From contig CM022677.1 in the NCBI GenBank assembly GCA_012295275.1, positions 12,139,723-12,203,722 of the forward strand: DNA of 64,000 bases. The letters run 5' to 3'. Numbering within the stretch: the first letter of the stretch is position 1; every line of letters begins with the position of its first letter. The notes under the pieces are model-generated. The model saw only the letters and a program-made list of their open reading frames with translations, had not been told where the DNA came from and did not search any database. This stretch comes from Chrysomallon squamiferum (Eukaryota > Mollusca > Gastropoda > Neomphalida > Peltospiridae). Shown in pieces: positions 1-11,240 of the stretch. The position numbers were made by a program, and so were the translations under genes.

Positions 1-548
1 ATTTGCTTTTCTTGACATTGTGTTCTAAACGACAAAATGATTCCGCTTCAGTTTGGAGTTGGGTTTTGATACAAATAGAAAACGTAATTAAGAAGATAGT
101 CTTTTGTAGTTCTGATATCTTTACATTCACTTTCTAATGTTTATGAATTAGATGCCTTATATTAAATATAGACAATTAAGTGATAAAATAATTTGTTGAT
201 TAATATTTAATATTTTGTTAGAACAGTACATACATTATATATAAAATAATGAGTAACTGACCGATTCTCAAGTGAGTGACATTAAAATGTCACCATGTAA
301 ACAGCTGTAGATTAGTTGTTACATTCAAGAATGTAATAAATGTCGTATACGTTTTGCTGAGGAATGATGTAACCTACGACAAGAAATCTTCTCTCGTTTT
401 ATAAATACAAATATTTTATAAATAGTCAAAAGATATGATTTACTGACAAACAATAAAAAAAAAATAATAAAAAAAAAATAACATTCTTGTGAAATGTAAT
501 GAATAAAGTGAAATAAATATACCAAAAATAGACACATTAATAGAATAA
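1..548. other. No gene seen, AT-rich
   Basis: AT-rich sequence with A-runs near 450-480. I see no exon with usable splice sites and coding character. Confidence 0.4.
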
Positions 549-691
549 CAGCGCTATAGAAATGTGACTAATAACCTAACCTAGACAAAGTACAACTTCG
601 TGTAGCTGCAAGAAACAGGTTTAGTCACAGCATTAACAATGGCGATGTTGAGATATTTACTTGTTTGTCATGATTGTTACATTTAGTACAG
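549..691 (+). pseudogene. Leader block copy P1, damaged signal-peptide exon
   Basis: An upstream block (about 549-638) runs into an ATG at 639 and a start reading MAMLRYLLV, which looks like a signal peptide. A good donor (ACAG/GTAAG) follows at 691. The same block and exon recur at 884-999 and 52418-52560, and the block alone at 49176-49282. In this copy the frame breaks after LLV: the ATG frame stops at TAG, while the sequence before the donor reads well in a shifted frame (VMIVTFST) ending in phase 1. An indel of 1-2 bases in the CTTGTTTGTC stretch explains this. It was probably the 5' exon of an Ig-receptor family member. It could still be a transcribed 5' exon or contain a base-calling error. 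Confidence 0.5.
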
Positions 692-883
692 GTAAGTTTC
701 ATTTATTTTTTAACTGTTTATTCATTTATTTATTTATTCATTTGTATTATTAAGATTTATGCTGTTTAGAGTTGGTTATTTTTTCATTAAACTTGTTTAT
801 CTGTTTTTATTATTTTTATTTAGTCTTGACAAGAATGAGACTTTTTATATCTTAACCGAGATAGAAGTAGACGCTTTATTACA

Positions 884-1005
884 GTGAGAGCGCTGAAGTA
901 ATACGTGACCGAGTAAGATACCCGAAGGAAACAAATTAAATCACAACATACACTATGGCGATAGTGGGATACATACTTGTTTCTGCTTCGATTGTTTAGG
1001 TAAGT
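884..1005 (+). pseudogene. Leader block copy P2, signal-peptide exon ending in stop
   Basis: Related to 549-691 and 52418-52560: a shared GAGCGCTGAAGTAATA-type upstream block, then ATG at 955 with MAIVGYILVSASIV, a hydrophobic leader. The exon ends at 999 with TAG directly before a consensus donor (GTAAGT at 1000). Compared with the other copies, several bases before the donor are missing, and this creates the stop and removes the usual phase-1 end. As it stands it would encode only a 14-residue peptide, so I call it a broken leader exon. Confidence 0.5.
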
Positions 1006-1362
1006 TTTATTGTTACTATTTAATTCATACATTGAAAGAAATATAGTAGATATTACCGATATAAACTGTGTACTGAAAAGCGATTCACTCTGTGCCTTGG
1101 TTAAAACTAGTTTGGTGTATATTATTTAAATTGAACGTCGTCTCTGTGAAAAGTGAATGAATCGGACTATGAAGACCCATAAACTGTAAGGAACGTTAAA
1201 CATATCAGCTTATTTGCATTGCATTCTTTTTTTTGCTATAGTAGTTGCAGAAACATGTGGGATGATTGACGGTATTTTGGGATTTACTGTTTTGCTTGAT
1301 GTTCGAAGAATCTTACACAGAATAGCCACTTAAAAAATAAACAATCTCAGAACTTTTGTAGA

Positions 1363-1422
1363 TAATCAGATATAAATCTTGAAACAAAAAGCTGTTATTC
1401 ATTATTACATATATATCAATGT
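1363..1422 (+). repeat. Short repeat shared with 63090-63150
   Basis: The stretch with AGATATAAATCTTGAAAC and AAAGCTGTTATTCAT, followed by ATATAT, is matched closely near the right end of the window (63090-63150). It lies just 3' of the leader copies P1/P2. The right-hand match suggests that another unit of the same duplicated block starts near or beyond the window end. Confidence 0.5.
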
Positions 1423-1945
1423 TTGATCTACGTCTGAAAGCATTGTCTGAAAAAATAAATTATTTTGCCTTTTATTAAATATTGCAATTAGTGCCACATC
1501 CTACATCAAAAAAATATCATTAATATTTCTATTAATGAGACCGACATTGCCGTCGTTCCAGGATTGTTCTTAACATTTCATTATTATTCTTTTTATTCGC
1601 TATTATTCTTATTTAGTGACCGTGCCCGTCCTTTATTAAAAACAAAGAATGAATGAGAAAGAAAATATAGAGAAAAAACAGAATGTTAATTAGAATGAGG
1701 TTGATAACTATGGAAAAAATAAAAATAAAAATAAAAAATAAAAAATGTACTGAGAGAAAGAATGTGTTGGAGAAAAGAGAGAGAGAGAGAGAGTTTCCAA
1801 GAGCATGAGAACAAAGACAAAAAGTAAACAAGCAGTTTTTACATATTTAATAACACATACCTAACAATTATGAAAATACAAACAATTATTTAAGTACATG
1901 AAAAACATCTACATAAAATTATTTTATAATAAAAACTTTAGTTTA

Positions 1946-4900
1946 CCTGAAGTAAGTTTAATGACAGATATAGAAAGATCAGGATTACATAAAATATATA
2001 GAATAATTATTTAAACATTATAAAAAAAATTTAAATTAATGAAAAAATTACCTGAAGTAAGTTTAACTAAATCATCAGTGACAGATACAGATAGGTCAGG
2101 ATTATTTCAAATGTCCACATCCTTCAAAGAAAGGAGTTTTCCTTGGAAATGTTCTACCAGAAACTCAATCCGCTTGTTGGTTAAACAACAGGAATTCAGA
2201 CTTGATTCCTGTAGAGAACTTGTGACTGATTTGGATTCTGGAATACCTGAAATAAGTGAAAAACAGTATTAAGAAACTTGGCAACTGCATTTAAACTATG
2301 AGCAGAAAAAGAAAAAAATATATAATAATGAGAAATTTGTCAAATCTTGATAGAGAATGACATACATGTCTGTATATATGTATATATGTATATATGAGAT
2401 ATATATATGAAGAGAGAGAGAGAAAGAGATATTAATAACACACACATATATATATATATTTTACAAATTAAATCTAAATTTACCATCAACAGTAAGTGTT
2501 TGGTTGTTAAGTTTTGCATCATTCAGAAGAAAAGCTGTCATCTTTGTAGTAGACAAATCTTTAGACCAACATCATTGATATTACACTTACTGACACATAC
2601 AGACAATAACAAACATACTGGCTTCTGTCAATAAAAATAAATAATGAAATTAATCTAATATTAAAATTGTATATACATTCATAGAGAAAGACAGACATAT
2701 ATTGTTAAAGATTATACGACAGATATCCATGTAAGAACTTACACACCCGCACAACACACAAGTTGACACACACATTAAGACACACACACAAACACCCAAA
2801 TGTACGTATACATACAAAGAGATAGATGAATTTTGTTAATGCAAATACTATTGACAACTAATGTAATTGTTTATCATCAGCTACCATGTATCACCAATAT
2901 TTACTATTACACTTTTCATGTGAACACAGCAAACTGTTTGAGTTGTGAAATTTCCTCTCACCTTTAAAGCAGCAGCCAGTCCTTTAGTGAGAGCAGTTTT
3001 ATCAGATAATCCATTACTAGACAGATCTAGTTCTGTGAGTCCAGTGTATAGTGAGAGCAGTTTTATCAGATAATCCATTACTAGACAGATCTAGTTCTGT
3101 GAGTCCATGTTTTCTACTAAAGTCAGTGATAGAAGTTAGAGAGAGAGAGAGAGAGAGAATAATCATTTCCTAGATAATTACTCAACAGCAGTAACAGTGA
3201 TAATGATAACTGTGTAGAAGAGAATAACTTAGATAATAGCAGTAACAGTGATAATGATAACTGTGGTAGAATTAACTACAAGTAGACTATTACAGTAAGC
3301 AGAGGTAGTTAACACCTGCAGACACCATAGCAGTAGTGATAGTAGATGTAATAATATAAGTAACAACAGTAGAAATAGCAGTAACAGACATAGATAAATA
3401 GATATATAATAGTTATCTACTGGTAATAGCTTTAGCGTGTTGAAAGTCACTGTTAGTAACTATTTTTTCAGTAGTAGAATAATAGTAGTGACAGTCATAG
3501 TAACAAAAGTAGCAATATTAGTAGCTAACTGATAATTCTGGATAATTACTGATTACTGATAACAAGAACAATAATAATAAGAAGAAGAAGAAATTTTATA
3601 ACAGTTATAATTAAGATTACTCACAGCACTCTCAGTGTCTGTTTTGTTGGTGGTGAGGCTAAGGAAGATCACTGTTGTGTTAGAACACGTTGCCAAACAC
3701 ACAGCTTGGAAAGCCTGGGGTCCAAAACTGTTTCCTGATAAATTTAAAACCAAGGTAAAAAAATAATTAAAGAAAATATGTAACCACTAAATTATTCAAC
3801 AGGTTGTAATTTTAAATAAAATAATGAAAAGGTTGATAATAATTAATGTGAATATTATCTAATACAATATGATTATGTTTTAAACAAATTAAAAATAATA
3901 AGAAAAAATAAAAATAAATAAATGATAGATACATACATAGACAGAGAGAAGATAGATAGAAAGATTTATAAATAAATAAAAATAAATAAACTAAAAACAA
4001 TCAACTGTCTGCTAAAACATGTTTTAAGAGAATGTTTATAAATTAAAACTATAAATAAATTTAAAATTATTTAAATAACTGATTCTTAAGCTATTTATGT
4101 TCAGAATTATCAAAAGAGAATTTAAAGAAAGATTATATATAATATTTTCTTTCTTTATTATACTTCAAAAAATATTACAACTTTGACAATAATTGTTAAA
4201 AATCATAAAGAAAAGAAAGGAAGAAAAAGAAAGAAAACTAAAATCTTGCTAACGAGGAACAAATAAGAAATGATACATAAAGACAGAGACTGACAAACAG
4301 ATAAATATACAGTAAGTAGAGACATGCAGATTATCAGAAAGAAATACACACAGACAAAAAGATAAGTATATAGTAAGTATATAGTAAAGTATATAGACAG
4401 ATTCTCAGAAAGACAAACATATTTATCTGAACATTTTCAAGGAAAGAAATACACACAGACAAACAGAAAAGCAGAGAGAGATAGAAATAACATAAATAAA
4501 TAGGCAGACAGAAAGAGAAACAGACAGATAGACTAAGCCATATTTACAGACATATTTACCTGAATATTTCTTAAACATTTTAAAAATCTAAGACTAGGTG
4601 GTAAAGCTTGTGGCAGATTAAATCTTGGCCTGGCTGCTTTCAACAAAAAATCCAGTTTCACAAGAAGATTAGACATGATCAAACTTTTTCTGCGGCTGTG
4701 GATGCACATCTTCCATGCTGTCACCCTTACTGAAAGAAAGTTTTGAAACTAATTTCTTTTCTTTTGTCAGAGTTGTTTCAGCAGTTTGTTCACTTTCTTT
4801 CTTAGACATTATTTTTACTGAAAAACCTCTGGAAATGGGTGGTGCTGTTTCTGGATTCTTTTCTAGTGTGTTGGGATGTTTCTTGGCACAGGAGTTTGAG

Positions 4901-4989
4901 TTTTCAGTGGTTGGTGTGGTGATGTCAGTTTGTCTCGGGTCTAATGGTGGTACTGGTGTTGTTGGTGCTGACTGCTGTTTCATTTTCAA
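1946..4989 (-). pseudogene. Decayed leucine-rich-repeat gene (ribonuclease-inhibitor type)
   Basis: Minus-strand exons with splice sites can be followed downwards. 4989-4560 is a Pro/Thr/Lys-rich linker starting MKMKQQ, then a frame change near 4676 into MSNLLVKLDFLLKAA, with donor CAG/GTAAAT. 3734-3625 has LNLSGNSFGPQAFQAV, donor GCT/GTGAGT. About 3106-2962 has LTELDLSSNGLSDKTALTKG, donor AAAG/GTGAG. About 2598-2490 is a damaged exon with NDVGLK and later LLNDAKLNNQ. 2246-2051 has LLSLKDVDI, an in-frame TGA, then NNPDLSVSVTDDL. The LxxLxLxxNxL pattern is clear LRR. The repeat order loosely recalls the C-terminal LRRs of tonsoku-like proteins, but that is weak. A 64-bp tandem duplication, two frame breaks and a stop argue for a pseudogene. 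A partial extra copy of the last exon's 3' end lies at 1946-1990. Confidence 0.6.
2986..3104. repeat. 64-bp tandem duplication inside an LRR exon
   Basis: The segment from AGTGAGAGCAG through GTGAGTCCA occurs twice with a 64-bp period. It lies within the minus-strand LRR exon and, not being a multiple of three, puts the two encoded LTELDLSSNGL copies in different frames. Confidence 0.85.
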
Positions 4990-5029
4990 TAACCCATGTC
5001 AGTTCTGTGGAAATAAAAAAATATAGAAA

Positions 5030-6200
5030 GAAAACAAATTATATATATAAACAGAGGGCAGATCTTAAGAGAAATCATGGTTGCAAACATAAATACAACA
5101 AATTATAACAATAATAATTAAAAAAAAGAATTATAATTCTTTAAATAAAATGAGCAGGAGAATAAAATTAAAAAAAACACAAAAGAAATTAAAATGATAA
5201 AAGTAAGACAACTGAAAAACTAAAATAAATAATATGTTAGTTTTTAAGTGATGTCAGAAAAAAAAAAATTAAATAACAACTAAAGGTAACATAAAAGAAT
5301 AAGCAGAAACTAGGAAATGAAGACTAAGAAACAAAAACAATGCAGAATAAGAATGGTTAGTAGTTCAAAAAAAAAAAAAAAATAATAAAAAAAATAAAAA
5401 TAATAAGAATCATTAAAATAATAATGAAGAATTTAAAATATGAAGAAATAAAAAGAAAGAAGAATAAGAACTATGAACAGAAACTGGGAGACTAAAAATT
5501 GTAAGTAAATTGTATATTACAAAAAAAAATAAACAATCAAATAACTTTAAAGAAAACACAAACATTAAAACAAATATAAATAAACACAGGAATAAGAACA
5601 GATGAAGAAGCACTACAGAATGCTCAATAATGGAAATAAGATCTCTTAAATTTTAATATTTATATCAATTTTCATTTTCATGAACAACAGAAATACAAAT
5701 AAGCTTCTTTTTTTCTTCTTCCTTTTTATAGCACTGAAAGATTTTAATGAATTTTAAATTTGTATTTATTTATTTTCAGTATTTTGTTTTCAATCACAAA
5801 ATAAAAACAAAATATTTCTTTCTTTTTTAATTAACATTTTTCTTCTTTCTTTTTTGTTTGTTTGTTTCTTACTTAATATTATATAAGTTTATACTAAATT
5901 TTCACTAATTAGGACTATTATTATTATTATTAGTAGTAGTAGTAGTAGTAGTATTTCTTTTTCCAAAAGAAAAAAAGAGTAAGTTTGTTGAGTGAGAGTA
6001 ATAAAATAATAATTATTATTATTTAAAATCTGTATTGAATTATATTTAACTTGCATTTTTATCAACAGCAAAAATGAAAATGTATTAAAATATGTATAAT
6101 GAATGTGAAAATTAACCCTGAACAACCTGCATTTTTTCTTTTCAACAATGGAATATATATATTCATTTAAAAAATCCACTTTCATTCACAATAAACAGTG
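5030..6200. other. A-rich intergenic sequence, no gene seen
   Basis: Low-complexity A-rich and (TAG)n/(TTA)n sequence, including a short run of TAG repeats near 5930-5950. No coding exon is supported on either strand. Confidence 0.4.
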
Positions 6201-6280
6201 AAATCTTAAATCAAAACATATTGAACACCATCGCGATCCACAAAAAAACCCACACAGACATCAAAAAAAAGTTGTGATAT

Positions 6281-7147
6281 TTGTTAGAAGCACAAATACA
6301 CATCATCGACAAAACAACTAAAATAAACAAAAATCAAAATGGAAAAGAAATATATATCGAAATAGATACAAAATCATTAAAAGCTATAGGTCCCAGCATA
6401 ACTATCTGGGATGAAGTATTTACTGTCAGGGTTTTACCCTTGTTGACAACAAACAAAGAAAAGACCCACACCACAACCCAGAAAAACACTGCTCACGCAA
6501 CAGCAGCCAAAACAAACACTCATTACACAACAACAGCAGCCAAAACACACACTCATTACACAACAACAACAACAGCCAAAACAAACACTCATTACACAAC
6601 AACAACTCAGGCCAATGCCGTTCTCTGGCAAAGTGTGCGAATTGCCAGGGTCCACACTCATCACATTACAAAATGTGCCCATCAAAAATTACAAAATTAC
6701 AAAAACCAAGCAACAACTTTGAACACAACAGAAGAGAAAACAAAATTCTATGAACTGTTAACAAAAAATGCAAATAAATCGAACAAAAAACCAAAACCAT
6801 CATTGAAAAAAATCGACCACCACAACAACAAACCAAAAGACAAGCTGGACAAGGAGGTCAGAATTGCAGAAATACACAAATTTATTGTCTGCCTCATCAT
6901 CGAACTGCACAACATCAGAAACAACCAAGGAAACAGCACAGATGACTCCGATTTGGAGCACACAGTAGCTCAAATAAACAAAGACAACTTGGGTTTCAAG
7001 ATCTCCACAGACAACAAAGACTTAAATTACACACAGACAAGAGAAATCCCACAAACACAAAACAACAGTGAACAAAAAAAACAACAAAAAAACAAAAAAC
7101 AAACAGTAACAACCATTTACACGCTCTTCACAACAAGGACACAATAA
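6281..7147 (+). pseudogene. ORF1 (gag-like) of the non-LTR element
   Basis: An open frame of 288 codons covers this stretch, but the recognisable protein switches frames. In the first frame is a segment reading ITIWDEVFTVR. In a second frame, 6616-6690 gives CRSLAKCANCQGPHSSHYKM followed by CP, a C-x2-C-x3-H-x6-C zinc knuckle of the kind in Jockey/R1-type ORF1 proteins, which bind element RNA. Between them (about 6495-6605) a 36-39 bp unit has expanded about three to four times, probably replacing earlier knuckles. The frame switch shows the protein is not intact. Confidence 0.55.
6495..6605 (+). repeat. Short tandem repeat in ORF1
   Basis: About three to four imperfect copies of a unit containing CAGCCAAAACAAACACTCAT and TACACAACAACA, period about 36-39 bp. 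They encode a Thr/His/Tyr-rich peptide in the long open frame. Confidence 0.75.
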
Positions 7148-8164
7148 CACAGGCCTCTCCACTCTTCACAACAAGGACACAATAATACAGGCCTCTCCAC
7201 TCTTCACAACAAGGACACAATAACACAGGCCTCTCCACTCTTCACAACAAGCAAACAATAACACAGGCCTCTCCACTCTTCACAACAAGGACACAATAAC
7301 ACAGGCCTCTCCACTCTTCAAACAATAACACAGAAGGACATAATAACACAGGCCTCTCCACTCTTCACAACAAGCAAACAATAACACAGACCTCTCCACT
7401 CTTCACAACAAGCACATAATAACACAGGCCTGTCCACTCTTCACAACAAGCAAACAATAACACAGACCTCTCCACTCTTCACAACAAGCACATAATAACA
7501 CAGGCCTCTCCACTCTTCACAACAAGCACATAATAACACACAAACAAGACCTCTCCACAACAAGCAAACACAGGCCTCTCCACTCTTCACAACAAGCACA
7601 CAATAACACAGGCCTCTCCACTCTTCACAACAACAAACAAGACCTCTCCACTCTTCACAACAAACATAATAACACAGGCCTCTCCACTCTTCACAACAAG
7701 CAAACAATAACACAGACCTCTCCACTCTTCACAACAAGCACATAATAACACAGGCCTCTCCACTCTTCACAACAAGCAAACAATAACACAGACCTCTCCA
7801 CTCTTCACAACAAGCACATAATAACACAGGCCTCTCCACTCTTCACAACAAGCACATAATAACACAGGCCTCTCCACTCTTCACAACAAGCAAACAATAA
7901 CACAGACCTCTCCACTCTTCACAACAAGCACATAATAACACAGGCCTCTCCACTCTTCACAACAAGCACGATAACACAGACCTCTCCACTCTTCACATAA
8001 TAAACAACTCTTCACAACAAGCACATAATAACACAGACCTCTCCACTCTTCACAACAAGCAAACAATAACACAGACCTCTCCACTCTTCACAACAAGCAC
8101 ATAATAACACAGACCTCTCCACTCTTCACAACAAGCACAATAACACAGGCCTCTCCACTCTTCA
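7121..8164. repeat. 38-bp minisatellite array, about 27 units
   Basis: Tandem copies of a unit with the core CACAGGCCTCTCCACTCTTC then ACAACAAG and a variable spacer (CACATAATAA, CAAACAATAA, GACACAATAA or shorter). Typical period is about 38 bp, with shortened units. Units alternate between GGCCTCTCC and AGACCTCTCC types in a higher-order pattern (for example 7681-7920). The array starts at the end of ORF1 and stops where the endonuclease domain begins, so it expanded inside the retroelement. Minus-strand open frames through it (repeating CCEEWRGLCYY) are by-products of the repeat. Confidence 0.9.
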
Positions 8165-8165
8165 G

Positions 8166-8757
8166 CTAAAGGCCTCCACTCACCAGGCCACAGAGACAAA
8201 ATCGGACACTTCCTGACCTCCACTGAAAACACACCAGATGTAATATGCATTTAAGAAACATGGCTATGACACTACAACAAAAACAACAAAACAACAAAAG
8301 CTTTTAAGGTCCCCAGGTATCAAAGTCACTACGTCATCAGATTCAGCAGCACCCAGGAAGGCATCATGACATTCATCAAACAACACATTCCACACACCAA
8401 GCTGTCCCAAGGCAAAGTCCACACCAACATCAAAATACTAAGCATCACAGTACACAACAACAATCAAAACATCGACATAATTAACATATACAGCCCACCC
8501 ACTCCCACACTACACACCTTAAACCCACAACTTCAACAAAATGATAACAACAAACAAGAAGATCATTATAGTGGGCGATTTCAACTGTCACAACACCTTA
8601 TGGGGTGGCTCCACAGATGACAGCCCTGGAAACATCCTAGAAAATTTCATAGAGCAAAACCAGCTGGTTTGTCTGAACGATGGAACATTCACATACACTA
8701 GCAACATCAATAGTAGCCAGTCCGCCATTGATCTAATATTCAAAGTAAGGACATCAC
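8166..8757 (+). pseudogene. Endonuclease domain of non-LTR retrotransposon ORF2
   Basis: Read across frames, the segment gives HRDKIGHFLTSTENTPDVIC, then (stop)ETWL, then VPRYQSHYVIR, EGIMTFIKQHIPH, a VHNNNQNIDIINIYSPP block, IIIVGDFNCHNTLWGG and finally LNDGTFTYTSN with SAIDLIF. These are the ordered motifs of the endonuclease/exonuclease/phosphatase fold that nicks target DNA in Jockey/I/RTE-type elements; GDFN and the IDLIF strand are the most diagnostic. At least one stop (TAA after VICI) and one frame change precede 8541. The domain is cut off by the assembly gap. Confidence 0.75.
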
Positions 8758-8957
8758 NNNNNNNNNNNNNNNNNNNNNNNNNNNNNNNNNNNNNNNNNNN
8801 NNNNNNNNNNNNNNNNNNNNNNNNNNNNNNNNNNNNNNNNNNNNNNNNNNNNNNNNNNNNNNNNNNNNNNNNNNNNNNNNNNNNNNNNNNNNNNNNNNNN
8901 NNNNNNNNNNNNNNNNNNNNNNNNNNNNNNNNNNNNNNNNNNNNNNNNNNNNNNNNN
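8758..8957. other. Assembly gap of 200 N
   Basis: Exactly 200 N bases, a conventional scaffold gap of unknown true size. Open frames of unknown residues here carry no information. Confidence 0.99.
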
Positions 8958-9328
8958 ATACACATGCCAGTATTGTTTAGGTAAAGTCAGTTTTTCATGA
9001 CGTCAATCTAAAACCGGCATAAATTATATAATGTTTCCTTACTGAGTAATGATTTACTTTCACAGTGGTAATAAGTCTCCTAGCACATTCATGATTTGTT
9101 CACCGTTGGCAACAAGCTTCAAACATGGATGTTTTGGGATATTTATTAAGAATATCTAAACAAATGAAAACAATTATCAAAATTTGAAAGTTTCCCCAAA
9201 ACAAAGATTCTTGTCTTTAAAACACTGTTTAATAACACTAATTACCAAAGTCAACTCTGAAATCATCATTATCAGAATTGCTAAAGCAAGTTCATTTACA
9301 TTCATGAACAGCTTTTTTTATGGTATCA

Positions 9329-9372
9329 GGTCAATTGCCCCTGGACACTGCCCCTAAGGACAACTGCCCTCA
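9329..9372. repeat. Possible MITE end with repeated ATTGCCCC/CTGCCCC motifs
   Basis: Three spaced motifs (CAATTGCCCC, CACTGCCCC, CAACTGCCC) resemble terminal sequences of widespread small DNA transposons. I do not see the second end, so this is tentative. Confidence 0.3.
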
Positions 9373-9663
9373 TTTTTCTTCAAATATACCGTTCAAAGTT
9401 ATTTTTAAGCAACATTCCAATAAATTCGTCAAAGCTACCTAGAGTCAGCTAATTACTAATTGAACTTGATCAGAGGCATTTGGATTACTTTGATCTGCTA
9501 AAACGTCTGCTGAAACATATTATCAAAAATCATCTAACACCAAAGCTAACGAAAGTCAGCTAATTACTAATTCAGGTTAATTAAATGCTAAAGATTCCTT
9601 TGATTTGGCAACTGATCAATAATTAAGACGAATGAGACAGTATATAAGGTCATAGCGTCAGAG

Positions 9664-9986
9664 TATGGTCATCCAAAACTTGCGTTCGAAAACTATGTGT
9701 ATGTCCGACAGAAGGAACTCAGTGGTGCAGTGACTTCTTACGAGTGTGAAGGAAGAAGAGAACACGCTTGTAAAGCTAAACTGAACTGTGTCTGGATGCT
9801 TCTTTCATCTGGCGCCAAGTTTAACTCATTAGTCTAGCAGTTCGTTACAATACTGATGAAGAAATTGCAGCTGGAATTGCATTCGTTCCAGTGCATGAAG
9901 TGACGGCAGCTTTTGAAGCGCTATCAGAAGCTGATGACCATAACTCTGTATTACAAATACTTGAGGACAACTTCATCGGTTTAAAG
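9664..9986 (+). pseudogene. FLYWCH / Mutator-like (MULE) transposase fragment
   Basis: Two segments are readable. From 9667: GHPKLAFENYVYVRQKELSG, then YECEGRREHACKAKL. This is the FLYWCH zinc-finger pattern (F-x-x-Y, W replaced by Y, C-x-x-x-R-R-x-x-x-C). From 9846: YNTDEEIAAGIAFVPVHEVT, then AAFEALSEADD, which matches the segment following the DDE core in FLYWCH-associated MULE transposases. The catalytic core between them is missing and stops intervene, so this is a deleted relic. Confidence 0.6.
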
Positions 9987-9989
9987 TAA

Positions 9990-10200
9990 GTGCTACCAAT
10001 ATAGATTAAGATGACTGCCTCCTACTGGGAGCTTTCGTTACCAGTGGCAACTGTATGGTCGGCCACATATGGCAATTGCAGCCTGTTATTTAAGGGGGGA
10101 CACAGCAAAGATTGCACTTAGGTCTTGGACACTGCAGGACCTTAAACACTTCTACAGAAGGTGGCGACACTGGTGTTGTTTGTTTTGTGTTCTTTTTGTT
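9990..10200. repeat. Dispersed repeat, related to 52870-53110
   Basis: Shares with 52870-53110 the ordered blocks AGATTAAGATGACTGCCTCC, GGAGCTTTCGTT, GGCAACTGTA, CATATGGCAA and GGTGGCGACAC. At this site it immediately follows the MULE fragment, so it may be part of that element's 3' region. Confidence 0.6.
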
Positions 10201-10929
10201 TTTTTCATACTGGCTTCATGTTTTTTGTTCTCCAACTCTAGAATTTTTATTATGATTTGTTTTATGACTCTGTTTTTCCTCCTTGGAAATGCCACAGTTA
10301 CCATATTGTAAATGTTAACATTGTTGTAGCAGAAATTACCTAATATTAAAGCCCTTTGTTTAGACAGTCATATATATTACGAATATATATTATACGTACA
10401 GCTAGCTAAGAGATCCGCTTGCTTCCCCTCACCGCCCAGTTACATTCTCGCGTCAGAAGTGGGATTTTAAGTCAATTAGGACTGAACCCGGACATTTAGA
10501 AATTAAGTGAAAGACGGCCAATGGGCTCACGTGACCAGGCATAGACAAGATTTGATGTTGACGATTATGCGAGACTACATGGTTGACGTCACGAGATTCC
10601 CAACTGAAGAGGCTTACCAAATTGATACAAATTGATCCAAGAACATTTACATTTTTTTCACATGAATAATAATAATAATAAAAATAATAACATGTTTATG
10701 TAACTAAGATATACAGTATACAGTATATTAAGTTCAGTGTATGTTATAACCATTGGTAAACATTTCTTCAGGTCTACCTGTAGTTGGGATTGTGTAAAAT
10801 ATTATTTTATATTCCAGTGAATAATAGTCTATAAGTTAATATGGAGCTTTGGAGAAATAAATAACTAAAAACATGTTCATTTCAGACAGTTGCAGTACTT
10901 TCCGATTCTATGAATGAGTTTGGAAAAAT

Positions 10930-11240
10930 CACGTTCTTTATAAATAATATGTCATAAGCCGTGAATTGTAACCGGAAGTGGGAGGAGTTTTCTCCGAGAA
11001 CTAAAAATTATATCGATTAGCGTTATCTCCCTTTCGTGATATGTGTTCACAAACATAGATTAGAGTTATCTCCCTTTAGTGATATGTGTTCAGAAACATA
11101 TGTTAGAGATGTACTCACTAAGCTTACATAAGCTAATTATCCCTACGGGATAAATGCAACCTCCAGAAAGGCCGTACCGCCGAGATTCGATCCACGATAC
11201 TGGAACAATCACGTTCTTTATATATAATATGACATAACCC
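10930..11240. repeat. Flanking direct repeat TCACGTTCTTTATA...
   Basis: A 33-bp sequence starting TCACGTTCTTTATAAATAAT at about 10930 recurs at about 11209 with a few changes, ending exactly at the left end of the hAT element. Between them are two further imperfect copies of GTTATCTCCCTTTCGTGATA (near 11021 and 11065). This is a small tandem duplication beside the transposon target site. Confidence 0.65.

Larger units (their letters stand above)
6281..8757 (+). mobile_element. Non-LTR retrotransposon remnant (Jockey-like layout), cut by assembly gap
   Basis: From left to right it holds a damaged ORF1 with a Jockey-type zinc knuckle, a 1-kb minisatellite, and an apurinic-type endonuclease domain that runs into the 200-N gap at 8758. 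The order ORF1 then EN on one strand is that of non-LTR elements of the Jockey/I group. The reverse transcriptase would be expected inside or beyond the gap, but the sequence after the gap (from 8958) does not continue it. Strongly A/C-rich with poor codon continuity, so an old copy. Confidence 0.65.

Noticed and set aside
7441-8250. Minus-strand open frames of repeating CCEEWRGLCYY peptides
   Set aside because: They follow directly from the 38-bp minisatellite and have no splice sites, start context or domain.
8754-8965. Open frames of unknown residues
   Set aside because: They span the 200-N assembly gap.
9125-9170. ATGGATGTTTTGGGATATTT as a fifth MA..YLLV leader exon
   Set aside because: The first residues look similar (MDVLGYLL), but the conserved upstream block and a donor are missing.
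11150-11210. tRNA-like B box (GGATCGAATCTC on the minus strand)
   Set aside because: No A box at proper spacing and no cloverleaf; at most a SINE fragment.
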